Origin: Parabacteroides goldsteinii DSM 19448 = WAL 12034
GTDB taxonomy: Bacteria; Bacteroidota; Bacteroidia; Bacteroidales; Tannerellaceae
Reading direction: 5' to 3'
Assembly: GCF_000969835.1 (NCBI RefSeq)
Contig: NZ_KQ033913.1
Coordinates: forward strand, 374,859 to 438,858
DNA length: 64,000 nt
Position numbers and translations under genes: made by a program. The notes beneath the pieces were generated by a model. It did no database searches. It saw nothing but the letters and a program-made list of their open reading frames with translations, and was not told the DNA's origin. Below, piece after piece: positions 52,412 through 62,493 of the stretch. Position 1 is the stretch's first letter. Every line of letters starts with the position of its first letter.

Positions 52412-53176
52412 TTAGCTTTGCAGGAAAACCCAGTTATCCCCGTTCGACAGACTCTCGTCGTAGGTAAATCCTTCCCAGGAGAAATTTTTGAGAGCTTCCG
52501 GATCAGTGATCCTGTTTTTCAGTATATACCGTGTCATCTGTCCGCGGGCCATCTTCATGTAGATCACGATAGTCTGCGCTTTTCCGTCTTTCCATACCTT
52601 GAACTCCGGTGTGATGATGCGGACGGTGCTCCCGACTTTCTTCCAGTCGTATGCCCCCTGTATTTCCTGGCTGGCAAGGTTTATCAGGATGTTATCGCTC
52701 TTTTTTACTTCGTCGATCAGCAGTTCTGTCTGACGCGGACGCCAATAGTTATACATATTTCCTTCTCCCAACTCCGGCAGCTTCACCTCATATTCCATCC
52801 GGTAAGGCTTGATCAGGTCGAGCGGACGCAGCAGCCCGTAGCAGATGGAGGCAATCCTCAGATGGTCGTTTGCATACAGGAAATCATCTTCCGTGAAATC
52901 TTTGGGGTTGATATTCTTGAAAACCACTCCGGTATAAGCCAGTAATGCCTGTAAGGAGTGTACCTCTGCGGTATGGAATTCCTGAAACCGGTTGTAATTC
53001 TCCAATGCCAGTTTGGGATTCAGTTTCAGAATCTTTTTCAGGTCGTCGGTAGAGAACTGTGCCATATTCAGGGCTATCTCATTCGCTTCCTGTGCGAAAC
53101 GGGGCATCGTCCCGGCAGGAGCTTTTATTTTGGATGTACCGGTCATTGTTTTGGCCGAGGTCAATATAATCAGCAT
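52412..53176 (-). CDS. yaaA: Peroxide stress protein YaaA (DUF328/UPF0246)
   Basis: 254 residues, full length. The YaaA fold binds DNA and limits free iron during peroxide stress in E. coli. Recognisable parts are the start MLIILTSAKTM, the YTGVVF segment, LRIASICYGLLRPLDLIKPYRMEY and the C-terminal KMARGQMTRYILKNRI. Monocistronic; the AT-rich upstream region has no well-spaced promoter that I can identify. Confidence 0.94.
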   Translation of the reverse strand: MLIILTSAKTMTGTSKIKAPAGTMPRFAQEANEIALNMAQFSTDDLKKILKLNPKLALENYNRFQEFHTAEVHSLQALLAYTGVVFKNINPKDFTEDDFLYANDHLRIASICYGLLRPLDLIKPYRMEYEVKLPELGEGNMYNYWRPRQTELLIDEVKKSDNILINLASQEIQGAYDWKKVGSTVRIITPEFKVWKDGKAQTIVIYMKMARGQMTRYILKNRITDPEALKNFSWEGFTYDESLSNGDNWVFLQS

Positions 53177-53320
53177 ACTAATTTAGTTATCTGTTTCAAC
53201 AGGTAAAAGTAACAATAACAAATACAACTTGGTGCTGTTGTTAAATCTTTATGCGTTTAATTTTTTTATTTATTCAGAAATCCGTTAAATCAAGTTATAT
53301 TATATATTTGCCTGCATAAA

Positions 53321-54691
53321 ATGAATGTGGGTATGAGGATACATGTTTTGTTCGTTTGCTTGTTTTTCCTTTTGAATATTTCATGTGCGGAAAAAGAGGA
53401 AGGCGATGATTGGGTTGGAGTCTCCCAGGAGCTGTTATTTCAGGCTTTGCAAAATGATTTGTCCATTCGGGAAATTAAGCAAACGTCCGGTTCCTTCGAG
53501 ATTTTGTTCAGCGATAATAGTGTCATCTCTTTTCCCGGCGGAAAGAAAGTCTTTTATACAACCATCGGAAACAATAATAATTGGTTGATCAATGGAGTCA
53601 ATACCGATATAAAGGCCCTATCGAACATACCAAATTCCGAATCAAACCTTCAGTCTATAGATGTCGATGGCAGAGGAAATTGGTCGATAAACGAAAAAAG
53701 TACGACTATACAGGCCGGTATGCCTTTGGATATGCCTGACATCCCTGTCCTTAAAAATATAATAGAGTCAAGGCATTTCTTCTATTTTTATTATTCTGAC
53801 AGAACGATCCTCCGGTTTATGAGGCAGAATAGTAATAATCATTTGTCTGATAAGAAGCAACATCTTCCTGCCCATCCTGCCTCGTTGAAAATATTATGTA
53901 TTGGCAATAGTTTTACGGAAGATGCGACAAGTGGGCTACCCAGGATTATTAAATCAGTCGGTTTGAGTCATATTTGTATCGGTCACCTCATTGCGGGAGG
54001 AGCTTCTCTAAGAAAGTTTTATGAAGGTTATATGGAGAATTCTCCCATCGGTATATATCAAGTTACAAATGATCAAATGGAGTGGACGACTATATCGGAT
54101 AATTTTACATTGAAGCAAGCATTACAATATGCTGACTGGAATATCATAACCTTTCAACAAGTTTCTTATGATGCGGGAAGGTATCAGACTTATCAGCCTG
54201 TTTTTTCCAGTTTGATCGATATTGCAAAAAATGAATGCCGTAAATCCAAACCTGTTATTGCCTGGCAAATGCCCTGGGCATATGGAACCGGATGTCAGGA
54301 AGAGTATTTTGGTAAGTACGGATATAATCAACAGAAGATGTACAAAGCCATCACCAATGCGACGAAAGTAATGATGAGCCAATCTGAGGTGGATATACTG
54401 GTGCCGGTCGGTACCGCAATCCAGAACTTAAGAAATACGAGCCTGAATAATTCTCCGTTGGATATAACGAGAGATTATCGTCATCTTGATTGCGGTATAG
54501 GCCGGTACACTGCCTCTTGCACGCTGTTTCAAGCATTAATAGCCTCTGTTTACAAAGTCGAACTTTCTGATACTCCTTTCTTTAATGCATATGGAGATAC
54601 CCCCGTTACGGAAAAGAATTTTAGAATATGCCAGCAGGCAGCTATAAATGCTTGTAATGCTCCTTTTACTGTAACGCCACCAACCGATTAA
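53321..54691 (+). CDS. DUF4886 (SGNH-hydrolase-like) lipoprotein
   Basis: 456 residues with lipobox (LNISC, Cys22). Residues about 35-170 form a beta-rich N-terminal region with two SDxxxxxF repeats (FEILFSDNSVISFPGG and FYFYYSDRTILRF) of the kind found in Bacteroidales surface proteins. The C-terminal domain (about 188-450) matches DUF4886: nucleophile-region GNSF (Ser197) and DYRH (Asp385, His388) fit an SGNH-like catalytic set. Probably a surface esterase acting on a glycan. A start at 53333 is also possible because a TATATTTG box ends at 53310. Confidence 0.8.
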   Translation: MNVGMRIHVLFVCLFFLLNISCAEKEEGDDWVGVSQELLFQALQNDLSIREIKQTSGSFEILFSDNSVISFPGGKKVFYTTIGNNNNWLINGVNTDIKALSNIPNSESNLQSIDVDGRGNWSINEKSTTIQAGMPLDMPDIPVLKNIIESRHFFYFYYSDRTILRFMRQNSNNHLSDKKQHLPAHPASLKILCIGNSFTEDATSGLPRIIKSVGLSHICIGHLIAGGASLRKFYEGYMENSPIGIYQVTNDQMEWTTISDNFTLKQALQYADWNIITFQQVSYDAGRYQTYQPVFSSLIDIAKNECRKSKPVIAWQMPWAYGTGCQEEYFGKYGYNQQKMYKAITNATKVMMSQSEVDILVPVGTAIQNLRNTSLNNSPLDITRDYRHLDCGIGRYTASCTLFQALIASVYKVELSDTPFFNAYGDTPVTEKNFRICQQAAINACNAPFTVTPPTD

Positions 54692-54720
54692 TTCGGCCAA
54701 TATCAGAGAAGTTACTATTT

Positions 54721-55239
54721 ATGCTACAGTACATCAAAAACGAACAACATTATACCTTCTTTATCGAAGCTATCCGGCAAGCCAGGCGGACGATCTGGAT
54801 CGGGACGGCTGATATTAAGGACCTTTATATCAAGGAAGGAAAAAATGCTGTCCCTCTGTTGAAACTACTGGAACAAAAGGTGAAGGAAGGTGTGGAGGTC
54901 CGTCTGATCCATGCCAAAGAACCGGGACAAAACTTTCGGGACGACTTCGATAAATATCCCTTGCTTTGGAGCCGGATGGAACGTGTATTGTGTCCGCGTG
55001 TCCATTTCAAACTGTTGATATTCGATTTGAAGCAGGCCTATATTGGGTCGGCAAACTTAACGGGAGCCGCTTTGGGCATGAAAGGAAAAGATAACCGCAA
55101 CTTTGAAGCAGGAATATTTACTTCGGTGGAAGAACTGGTGAAAGAGGCTGTCGACCAATTTGACTGTTTGTGGATGGGGATTCCCTGTAAGACCTGTAAA
55201 CGGAAAAAGTTTTGTTTGGATAGGATTGTTAGTGAATAA
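54721..55239 (+). CDS. Single-HKD phospholipase-D-like protein with Cys cluster
   Basis: 172 residues, no signal peptide, so cytoplasmic. One HKD motif is present: His95-x-Lys97-x4-Asp102 (VHFKLLIFDLKQAYIGSANLTG), preceded by a strand-rich half-domain. Such small proteins dimerise to form one active site and include nucleases such as Nuc/BfiI types. A C-terminal CxxC...C cluster (Cys156, Cys159, Cys165 with Lys/Arg) may bind metal. The next gene, an ADP-ribosylglycohydrolase, begins 31 bp later, implying co-expression. Substrate unknown; phosphodiester of nucleic acid or lipid are both possible. Confidence 0.82.
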   Translation: MLQYIKNEQHYTFFIEAIRQARRTIWIGTADIKDLYIKEGKNAVPLLKLLEQKVKEGVEVRLIHAKEPGQNFRDDFDKYPLLWSRMERVLCPRVHFKLLIFDLKQAYIGSANLTGAALGMKGKDNRNFEAGIFTSVEELVKEAVDQFDCLWMGIPCKTCKRKKFCLDRIVSE

Positions 55240-55269
55240 TAAATTGAAACTTTGTAAAAGTATAGAATT

Positions 55270-56034
55270 ATGACAGGTGCAATAGCTGGAGACATCATTG
55301 GCTCCGTTTATGAGTTTGATAATATAAAGACAACGGACTTCCCGCTGTTTACGGACGAAAGCGATTATACCGACGATACAATCATGACAGTGGCCGTTGC
55401 GGACTGGTTGCTGAATGGGGGAGACCTGGTGAAGGTTATGCAGCGGTATTCAGCTGAATATCCTTGTCCGATGGGCGGTTATGGTGGCCGTTTTAGTTAC
55501 TGGCTTATGGAAGAGAATCCGTTACCTTATAATAGTTGGGGAAATGGTTCGGCGATGCGGGTAAGTGCTGTCGGATGGAAATTCGATTCATTGGAAAAGA
55601 CATTGGAAGTGGCTAAGGAAACGGCTATTGTCTCTCATAATCACCCCGAAGGGATAAAAGGAGCACAAGCCACTGCTGCCGCTATTTACCTGGCACGAAG
55701 CGGAAAGAGCAAACAGGAGATCAAGCAATATATAGAAACCGCCTTTTCTTACGACCTGGACCGTACCTGCGATGACATTCGTCCGGATTATTCTTTTGAT
55801 GTTAGTTGCCAGGGAACCGTTCCCGAAGCGATCATTGCCTTTCTGGATAGTTCGGATTTCGAGCATGCCATTCGCCTGGCAGTTTCGCTGGGTGGCGATA
55901 GCGATACGCTGGCTTGCATAACAGGAGGGATTGCAGAGGCTTATTATGGGATGCCGGAAGATATAAAACAACAGGTTTACAATAAATTACCGAATGAATT
56001 CCTAAAAGTGGTAAGTGAATTTAGAAATAAATAA
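55270..56034 (+). CDS. ADP-ribosylglycohydrolase family protein (DraG-like)
   Basis: 254 residues. Metal-ligand motifs of the family are intact: GDxxGxxYE near the start, TDDT at 34-37 and GGDSDT at 208-213, which bind two Mg ions for removal of ADP-ribose from proteins, nucleic acids or small molecules. SHNHPEGIKGAQATAAAIYLAR is the usual helical core. Family length is typical. No ADP-ribosyltransferase is seen nearby. Probably in one transcript with the PLD-like gene. Confidence 0.92.
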   Translation: MTGAIAGDIIGSVYEFDNIKTTDFPLFTDESDYTDDTIMTVAVADWLLNGGDLVKVMQRYSAEYPCPMGGYGGRFSYWLMEENPLPYNSWGNGSAMRVSAVGWKFDSLEKTLEVAKETAIVSHNHPEGIKGAQATAAAIYLARSGKSKQEIKQYIETAFSYDLDRTCDDIRPDYSFDVSCQGTVPEAIIAFLDSSDFEHAIRLAVSLGGDSDTLACITGGIAEAYYGMPEDIKQQVYNKLPNEFLKVVSEFRNK

Positions 56035-56460
56035 TCATTAGATATTAAAGAAAGGTAGAAACTTTACTCCATTTTTCATCATAATAGCATAATAGATAAT
56101 GCGTTCAAACTGGATATATCTGAGCGCAAAGGTATTAAAAAAATGACTCAAAGACAGAAAGCCTCTTGTAAATCTAAAAAAACAAACTATCTTTGCGGCA
56201 CGAACAGAGTAAATAAAACAATATAATAACCTTTTTATGTTTAGTGCATCGGTATAAATCCGTATTTCGAGTTCACATCTCCGGTCTTTGAGATGTCATT
56301 ATACTAACGGTCAGCTTCGCATATTTGCGAGAGGCGGATCAATCGTTTTGTTGGTATTCTGTCGGAATATGGATAATCTCATTTTCTAAATAAACTATTT
56401 TATAAACAGATATTGGTCTATAAATTTGATGGACGGCCAATGCTATATAGTAATGAGAAC
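56035..56460 (+). promoter_or_regulatory. Promoter and long leader of the MutS2-like gene
   Basis: 426 bp without a supported gene. TTG at 56166-56168, a 19-bp spacer and TATCTTTG at 56188-56195 form a good promoter. From there to the likely start (56461) a leader of about 255 nt would remain. It contains a perfect 7-bp hairpin (ACATCTC 56275-56281 with GAGATGT 56290-56296) and a TCGCA/TGCGA hairpin near 56318. An ATG at 56413 opens the same frame, but its first 16 residues do not resemble MutS proteins. Confidence 0.55.
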
Positions 56461-58389
56461 ATGATTTACCCGAATAATTTTGAACAAAGAATAGGTATAG
56501 ATACAATTCGTCAGTTTGTTACAGAAAAATGTTTAAGTACTCTGGGAGAAGAAAAGGTCGCAGCGATGGACTTTTCGACAGACTATGCCACCATTGCCAG
56601 ATGGTTGGAGCAAACAGGGGAGTTTTTACAAATCTTGCGTAATAAAGAAGATTTCCCGGTCGATTTCTTTTTGGATGTCCGCGATACCCTGCAACGGATA
56701 GGAGAGGATATAACAGCATGGCTTTCGGAAGAAGAAATAGCCGGGCTGATGAATTCTCTTCAGACTATCAGCAATATAGTAGCCTTTCTGCATAATGCCA
56801 GGACGGATACCGGAAGAATGAAGTATCCCTCATTGACATTTATGGCCGGTCAGATAACCGTTTTCCCCTTGTTGATTGATAAAGCCAATTCCATATTGGA
56901 TAAATCCTGCCAGGTGAAAGATAATGCTTCGCGCCGGCTTGCGGATATACGCAGGGACAAGGTCGAAGCGTCAAAAGCCATTACCCGTAATATGCAGATA
57001 GCGATACGGGAGGCACAGGCGGCAGGACTTATCGGCAGGGATGCACAACCCAGTCTGCGTGAAGGTCATATGTTGATTCCGGTCAATGCAGCCAATAAAC
57101 GAAAGATCAAAGGCGTGGTACATGCCGATTCAGGCAGTGGTAAAACGGTATTTATCGAACCGGAAGCAGTGGCAGCAGCCAGTAGCCGTCTTCGTGAATT
57201 GGAGAACGATGAACGCCGTGAGGTTGCAAGGATACTGATCGAATTTACAAATCTGGTACGTCCGCATCTTGCTAATCTGATGCGCTCTTACAATTTTATG
57301 GGCGAAATGGACTTTATCCGTGCCAAGGCTTCATTTGCCCTGCGTATCAATGGCATTAAGCCGGTCTTTGAAAATGAACAACAGGTGGAATGGATACAGG
57401 CTGTGCATCCGTTGCTGAATATACAGTTGCGTCAACAGAATAAGGAAGCGTTCCCTTTGGAGATCAGGTTGAACAGGAAGGACAGGTTACTGATCGTTTC
57501 CGGAGCAAACGCAGGTGGTAAGTCCCTCTGTCTGAAAACGGTTGCCTTACTGCAATATATGTTGCAGTGCGGACTTCTTGTCCCTGTGGATGAAAGTTCC
57601 CGGACAGGTATATTCGATCATATCTTTGTCGATATAGGAGACGGGCAGAGTATAGAAAACAGTCTTAGTACCTATACTTCACATCTGACTAATATGAAGT
57701 TTTTTGTAGAAAACTGTGATAATAAAACGCTTATCCTGATAGATGAGTTCGGTAGTGGGACGGAACCGCAAATCGGAGGTGCTATCGCTGAAACCATACT
57801 CGACCGTTTTAACCGGAAGCATAGCTTCGGGGTGATAACAACCCATTTCCAGAACCTGAAGCATTTTGCTTATGAGACCGACGGGGTTGTAAACGGAGCC
57901 ATGCTTTACGATGCTGAACGCATGCAGCCGTTATACAGGCTTTCCATCGGCAGTCCGGGAAGTTCGTTTGCTGTTGAAGTAGCTCGCAGGATCGGTCTTC
58001 CGGAAGATATTATTGTTGATTCGTCTGCTAAAATGGGTGAGGATTTTATCAATATGGATAACTTCCTGCAATCTATCGCACGGGATAAATTGTATTGGGA
58101 AGATAAGCGGAAAGAGATAACAGCCATTGAACATAAAGTGATTGAAGCTAGGGCGATAGAAGCTGCCGGGTCTCTTGAGTCATCAAAAGATAAAGCGGTG
58201 AATCCTGTAAAGAAGCAATCTTTGGAAAATGCCGTTATCGAAAAAGGAGATAGCGTGAAACTGGACGGTCAACTGACAGTCGGCGTTATCCTGGAGTTAC
58301 AGGGTAAACAGGCCACTGTTGCATTCGGCATGATGAGAAGCACTGTTGTCTTGAAACGGTTAACGCTGGTAAGTAAAAAGAGAAAATAG
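56461..58389 (+). CDS. MutS2-family ATPase lacking the Smr domain
   Basis: 642 residues from the ATG at 56461 (MIYPNNFEQRIGIDTIRQ); an in-frame ATG at 56413 would add 16. It has the MutS core, helical lever/clamp and ABC-type ATPase with Walker A GANAGGKS near residue 350, Walker B LILIDEFGSGTEP and the THF(Q) switch. MutS2 proteins bind branched or collided-ribosome-related substrates and usually end in a Smr nuclease domain at about 780-830 residues. Here the protein stops after the small KOW-like domain (DSVKLDGQLTVGVILELQG), and no Smr frame follows. ATPase motifs are intact, so it is probably a distinct paralogue rather than a pseudogene. Confidence 0.85.
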   Translation: MIYPNNFEQRIGIDTIRQFVTEKCLSTLGEEKVAAMDFSTDYATIARWLEQTGEFLQILRNKEDFPVDFFLDVRDTLQRIGEDITAWLSEEEIAGLMNSLQTISNIVAFLHNARTDTGRMKYPSLTFMAGQITVFPLLIDKANSILDKSCQVKDNASRRLADIRRDKVEASKAITRNMQIAIREAQAAGLIGRDAQPSLREGHMLIPVNAANKRKIKGVVHADSGSGKTVFIEPEAVAAASSRLRELENDERREVARILIEFTNLVRPHLANLMRSYNFMGEMDFIRAKASFALRINGIKPVFENEQQVEWIQAVHPLLNIQLRQQNKEAFPLEIRLNRKDRLLIVSGANAGGKSLCLKTVALLQYMLQCGLLVPVDESSRTGIFDHIFVDIGDGQSIENSLSTYTSHLTNMKFFVENCDNKTLILIDEFGSGTEPQIGGAIAETILDRFNRKHSFGVITTHFQNLKHFAYETDGVVNGAMLYDAERMQPLYRLSIGSPGSSFAVEVARRIGLPEDIIVDSSAKMGEDFINMDNFLQSIARDKLYWEDKRKEITAIEHKVIEARAIEAAGSLESSKDKAVNPVKKQSLENAVIEKGDSVKLDGQLTVGVILELQGKQATVAFGMMRSTVVLKRLTLVSKKRK

Positions 58390-58410
58390 AAGTTGGGAGA
58401 AGAGGGGATT

Positions 58411-59004
58411 TTATCCCTCTTCTTCCAACTTCCGTATTTCCTCCATCTCTTTATTCAGCCGTTTGAACTGTGCAGGTAAAATATATCTCAGATTTACAAA
58501 GATAGAGATTGCCATGATCGTCATAATAAGAAGTAACATGATGGCCCCTTCGGTTGTTGTAAATAGAGGCATGTTGATCATCAGGAAGATACCGGCTATG
58601 CCTACCGGGCTGCTGCAATAATTCCTTTTTGTCATTTCCAACTTGAATAATTCGAGTTCTCTGACTTTTTTCTTATTCTCGAGATATGATTCCGTCAGGT
58701 CTAGTTTCCGGAGCTTCAGGTAATAACCGATCAGTCCCCATAAGGTAAAGCAGGCAAACCCCAGGAATAAACCCAGTCCAACATAAAAATTGAATATATT
58801 CTGGATCTGTATATTCGTAAAAAGCAGAATGAGGATTATCACTGGAAAAGGAATTCTGAACAGGAGGACCAGGAGATTCTTTTTCTTCATCCAGCTTGTT
58901 TCCTTATTGATCTTCTCCATTAAAGCACTTTTATTCAATTGCACGTTTGCTGCAATTTGCAGGTTTTCCTGCTTCCAGCTGTTTTTTATAGCGTCGAGTT
59001 CCAT
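58411..59004 (-). CDS. Four-TM membrane protein partner of the ECF sigma factor
   Basis: 197 residues. An N-terminal cytoplasmic helix (MELDAIKNSWKQENLQ) is followed by two pairs of membrane helices (about 44-62, 72-96, 132-150, 153-172) and a charged coiled-coil tail. This is the usual layout of small Bacteroidetes proteins encoded directly after an ECF sigma gene, which may serve as atypical anti-sigma factors (inference). It starts 6 bp after the sigma stop, so they are co-transcribed. Confidence 0.7.
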   Translation of the reverse strand: MELDAIKNSWKQENLQIAANVQLNKSALMEKINKETSWMKKKNLLVLLFRIPFPVIILILLFTNIQIQNIFNFYVGLGLFLGFACFTLWGLIGYYLKLRKLDLTESYLENKKKVRELELFKLEMTKRNYCSSPVGIAGIFLMINMPLFTTTEGAIMLLLIMTIMAISIFVNLRYILPAQFKRLNKEMEEIRKLEEEG

Positions 59005-59010
59005 ACTAAT

Positions 59011-59511
59011 TCATTTTTGCGGATTCATTTGTTTTCTTAATTGCTCTTTTATCCGGTTCAGACGGGTACTTACGTTTGTCCGGGATATACCGAGGATTTG
59101 AGAGATCTCTTCGTACGATTTATCATCCAGGTAAAGCAGAATAATTGCTTTGTTCTGTTCTGATAAAAGTTCTATGCACTGATAGAGTAGTCCTATTTCC
59201 GAGGAGTTGTCGTTGGGGATATCGAGGATATCGCTGCCGTCCAATACTTTCAACTCATCGAAAAACAATACTTTGCTGTTGTCCCGCTTTCGTTTGACAT
59301 TCAGTGCCACGTTCAGCGAGACACGATATATCCAGGTCGATATTTTGGAGTCGCCTTTGAATTTGGGGTACGACTTCCACAATTCGAGGATGATATCGTT
59401 GACCAGGTCTTTTCGGTCCTGTGTGGTATAAGCATACACCCGGGCGATTTTGATGAGGATGCTTATATTCGATTCCAGGGCGGAAAGGAAGTCTGTTTCA
59501 CGTTTTATCAT
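59011..59511 (-). CDS. ECF-type RNA polymerase sigma factor
   Basis: 166 residues from the ATG at 59511; an upstream in-frame ATG at 59604 gives a 31-residue extension without sigma features. Region 2 (DLVNDIILELWKSYPKFKG and KISTWIYRVSLNVALN) and region 4 (SYEEISQILGISRTNVSTRLNRIKEQLRK in parts) are clear. It directs RNA polymerase to a small regulon, usually controlled by the adjacent membrane protein. Regulon and signal unknown. It is divergent from clpB. Confidence 0.9.
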   Translation of the reverse strand: MIKRETDFLSALESNISILIKIARVYAYTTQDRKDLVNDIILELWKSYPKFKGDSKISTWIYRVSLNVALNVKRKRDNSKVLFFDELKVLDGSDILDIPNDNSSEIGLLYQCIELLSEQNKAIILLYLDDKSYEEISQILGISRTNVSTRLNRIKEQLRKQMNPQK

Positions 59512-59807
59512 ATTCTTTTCTCTTTTAGTTTGTATTGGATTAGTAACCCGACAGATGAAAAAGTCACAATATGCAGTTTTTTTATCTTGGAACGAATATA
59601 ACACTATCCGGCAAACCTTTTTTGCTTTCTTGTTGTTTTCTCTTCGAAAGTACGTAATGTGTCGTTACTTCCGACTGAACGACATGGTATCTTTCTCTGA
59701 TTTTGTATAAATATGACAAAATGTCTTATTTTTATTCTGGTATTTCTTTTGTAGATATATCAGTGAAATTTGAAAATAATAAAGATAACAAGAAAATAAT
59801 ATAGCAT

Positions 59808-62396
59808 ATGAATTTAAACAATTTTACAATCAAATCACAGGAAGCTGTTCAGCAGGCCGTTCAGTTGGTTCAGAAGAACAACCAGCAAGTGATTGAGCCT
59901 GTTCATTTGCTTAAGGCTGTCATTATGACGGGCGAGAGCGTAACGAACTTCCTTTTCCAGAAACTGGGTGTGAATATCCAGAATCTGAACATGGTGCTGG
60001 ATCGTCAGATAGAATCCTATCCGAAAGTATCCGGCGGTGAACCTTATCTGTCAAGCGAATCGAATGCCGTTTTGCAGAAAGCAATCGACTATTCCGGTAA
60101 GATGGGCGACCAGTATGTTTCCCTGGAACATATCATCCTCGCTTTATTCACCGTAAAGAGTACTGCTTCACAGATCTTGAAAGATGCAGGTGTGACGGAA
60201 AATGAACTGAAAAAAGCGATCGAAGAATTGCGTAAAGGTAATAAGGTAACCAGTCAGTCTGCAGAAGATACATACGACTCATTGAGCAAATACGCTATCA
60301 ACCTGAACGAACGTGCCCGTAGCGGCAAGCTCGACCCGGTGATTGGCCGTGACGATGAAATCCGTCGTGTATTGCAGATTCTGAGCCGTCGTACAAAGAA
60401 CAACCCGATCCTGATCGGTGAGCCAGGGGTGGGTAAGACCGCTATCGCCGAAGGTTTGGCACATCGTATTATACGTGGCGACGTTCCGGAGAATTTGAAA
60501 TCGAAACAGATTTTTTCTTTGGATATGGGAGCTTTGATTGCTGGTGCCAAATATAAAGGTGAATTTGAGGAACGTCTGAAGTCGGTTGTTAATGAAGTAA
60601 CCAAATCGGAAGGTGAGATTATCCTCTTTATTGATGAAATACATACATTGGTAGGGGCCGGAAAGGGCGACGGTGCTATGGATGCTGCCAATATCCTGAA
60701 GCCGGCACTGGCACGTGGCGAATTGCGTTCCATTGGTGCGACTACCCTGGATGAGTATCAGAAATATTTTGAAAAGGATAAAGCCCTGGAGCGTCGTTTT
60801 CAGGTTGTCATGGTCGAAGAGCCTGATGAACTGGATACTATTTCTATTCTGCGTGGTTTGAAGGAGAAATATGAAAACCACCATAAGGTTCGTATCAAAG
60901 ACGATGCGATCATTTCGGCCGTCCAGCTTTCAAGCCGTTATATCACCGACCGTTTCTTGCCGGATAAGGCAATCGACTTGATGGATGAGGCTGCCGCCCG
61001 TCTGCGTTTGCAAGTAGATTCCGTACCGGAATCATTGGACGAAGTAACCCGTCGTATCAAACAGTTGGAAATCGAACGCGAAGCGATCAAACGTGAGAAC
61101 GACAAAGGCAAGCTGGAGCAGTTGAACAAGGAAATCGCCAATCTCAAAGAAGAAGAGAGAAAACAGAAAGCTCAATGGGAAAGCGAAAAAGAATTGATCA
61201 ACAAGATTCAGCAGAACAAGATAGACATCGAGAACCTGAAATTCGAAGCCGACAAAGCTGAACGCGAAGGCGACTACGGTAAAGTGGCCGAAATCCGTTA
61301 CGGCAAAGTAAAAGCCAAAGAAGAAGAGATCAAGGAAGTACAGGCCAAATTGCATACGATGCAGGGTGCTGCTGCCATGATCAAGGAGGAAGTCGACAGC
61401 GAAGATATTGCCGATGTAGTATCCCGTTGGACAGGTATCCCTGTTAATAAGATGTTGCAGAGCGAAAGGGAGAAACTGCTTCGTTTGGAAGACGAACTGC
61501 ATACCCGTGTGATCGGTCAGGATGAGGCAATCAGTGCGATAGCCGATGCCGTACGTCGTAGCCGTGCCGGATTGCAGGACCCGAAACGTCCGATTGGTTC
61601 CTTTATCTTCCTCGGTACGACAGGTGTCGGTAAGACAGAGCTGGCCAAAGCGTTGGCTGAATATCTGTTTGACGATGAAAATATGATGACGCGTATCGAT
61701 ATGAGCGAATATCAGGAAAAATTCAGTGCGACTCGTTTGATCGGTGCACCTCCGGGATATGTCGGTTACGATGAAGGTGGTCAGTTGACGGAAGCTATCC
61801 GTCGTAAGCCATACTCCGTTGTCCTCTTCGACGAGATCGAAAAGGCGCATCCGGATGTATTCAATATTCTCTTGCAGGTATTGGATGACGGGCGTCTGAC
61901 GGACAACAAGGGCCGTGTCGTAAACTTCAAGAACACCATCATCATCATGACCAGCAATATGGGTTCATCGCTGATTCGTGAAAGTTTCGAGAAAATTACG
62001 CCCGACAACCGTGAAAAGGTGATCGATGAAACCCGTATCCAGGTGCTGGAACTGTTGAAGAAGAACATCCGTCCGGAATTCCTGAACCGTATCGACGAGA
62101 TCATCATGTTCACTCCGTTGAACGAGGAAGAGATCCGTAAGATTGTCACTTTACAGTTGAACGGTGTGAAAAAAATGCTGGCAAACAACGGTATCGCTTT
62201 GAACTTTACCGATGCCGCTCTCGACTTTATCTCGGATGCCGGTTACGATTCCCAGTTCGGTGCCCGTCCTGTGAAACGTGCCATCCAGAAGTATGTCCTC
62301 AACGAACTGTCGAAGGAAATTCTGGGCATGAAGATTGACAAGAACCGTCCGATCACGATCGATCGCGAAGGGGATGGGCTGGTGTTTAAGAATTGA
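59808..62396 (+). CDS. clpB: ATP-dependent disaggregase ClpB
   Basis: 862 residues, full length. N-terminal Clp repeat domain (1-145), AAA1 with Walker A GEPGVGKT, the coiled-coil middle domain (about 410-525), AAA2 with Walker A GTTGVGKT and the C-terminal domain. It rescues aggregated proteins with DnaK after heat stress in the cytoplasm. The upstream region holds a GACAAAATGTC palindrome (59715-59725) whose role is unclear; no well-spaced promoter was identified. A terminator follows. Confidence 0.97.
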   Translation: MNLNNFTIKSQEAVQQAVQLVQKNNQQVIEPVHLLKAVIMTGESVTNFLFQKLGVNIQNLNMVLDRQIESYPKVSGGEPYLSSESNAVLQKAIDYSGKMGDQYVSLEHIILALFTVKSTASQILKDAGVTENELKKAIEELRKGNKVTSQSAEDTYDSLSKYAINLNERARSGKLDPVIGRDDEIRRVLQILSRRTKNNPILIGEPGVGKTAIAEGLAHRIIRGDVPENLKSKQIFSLDMGALIAGAKYKGEFEERLKSVVNEVTKSEGEIILFIDEIHTLVGAGKGDGAMDAANILKPALARGELRSIGATTLDEYQKYFEKDKALERRFQVVMVEEPDELDTISILRGLKEKYENHHKVRIKDDAIISAVQLSSRYITDRFLPDKAIDLMDEAAARLRLQVDSVPESLDEVTRRIKQLEIEREAIKRENDKGKLEQLNKEIANLKEEERKQKAQWESEKELINKIQQNKIDIENLKFEADKAEREGDYGKVAEIRYGKVKAKEEEIKEVQAKLHTMQGAAAMIKEEVDSEDIADVVSRWTGIPVNKMLQSEREKLLRLEDELHTRVIGQDEAISAIADAVRRSRAGLQDPKRPIGSFIFLGTTGVGKTELAKALAEYLFDDENMMTRIDMSEYQEKFSATRLIGAPPGYVGYDEGGQLTEAIRRKPYSVVLFDEIEKAHPDVFNILLQVLDDGRLTDNKGRVVNFKNTIIIMTSNMGSSLIRESFEKITPDNREKVIDETRIQVLELLKKNIRPEFLNRIDEIIMFTPLNEEEIRKIVTLQLNGVKKMLANNGIALNFTDAALDFISDAGYDSQFGARPVKRAIQKYVLNELSKEILGMKIDKNRPITIDREGDGLVFKN

Positions 62397-62455
62397 AAAT
62401 TAAAAATTGAAAATTGATTAAGACTCGGGTTTGTTGTAAATCCGGGTCTTTTTTT
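62391..62455 (+). terminator. clpB terminator, preceded by AATTGAAAATT direct repeats
   Basis: AAGACTCGG (62420-62428) pairs with CCGGGTCTT (62442-62450; one G-U pair), followed by five T. Immediately before it, the AT-rich unit AATTGAAAATT is repeated about twice (62391-62419). Confidence 0.85.
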
Positions 62456-62493
62456 GTTTACATTTGCAACATTAATCTAAAAAGGAAAAGAAT

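Noticed and set aside
56413..56460. N-terminal extension of the MutS2-like protein
   Set aside because: The 16 extra residues do not resemble MutS N-termini, whereas MIYPNNFEQRIGID does.
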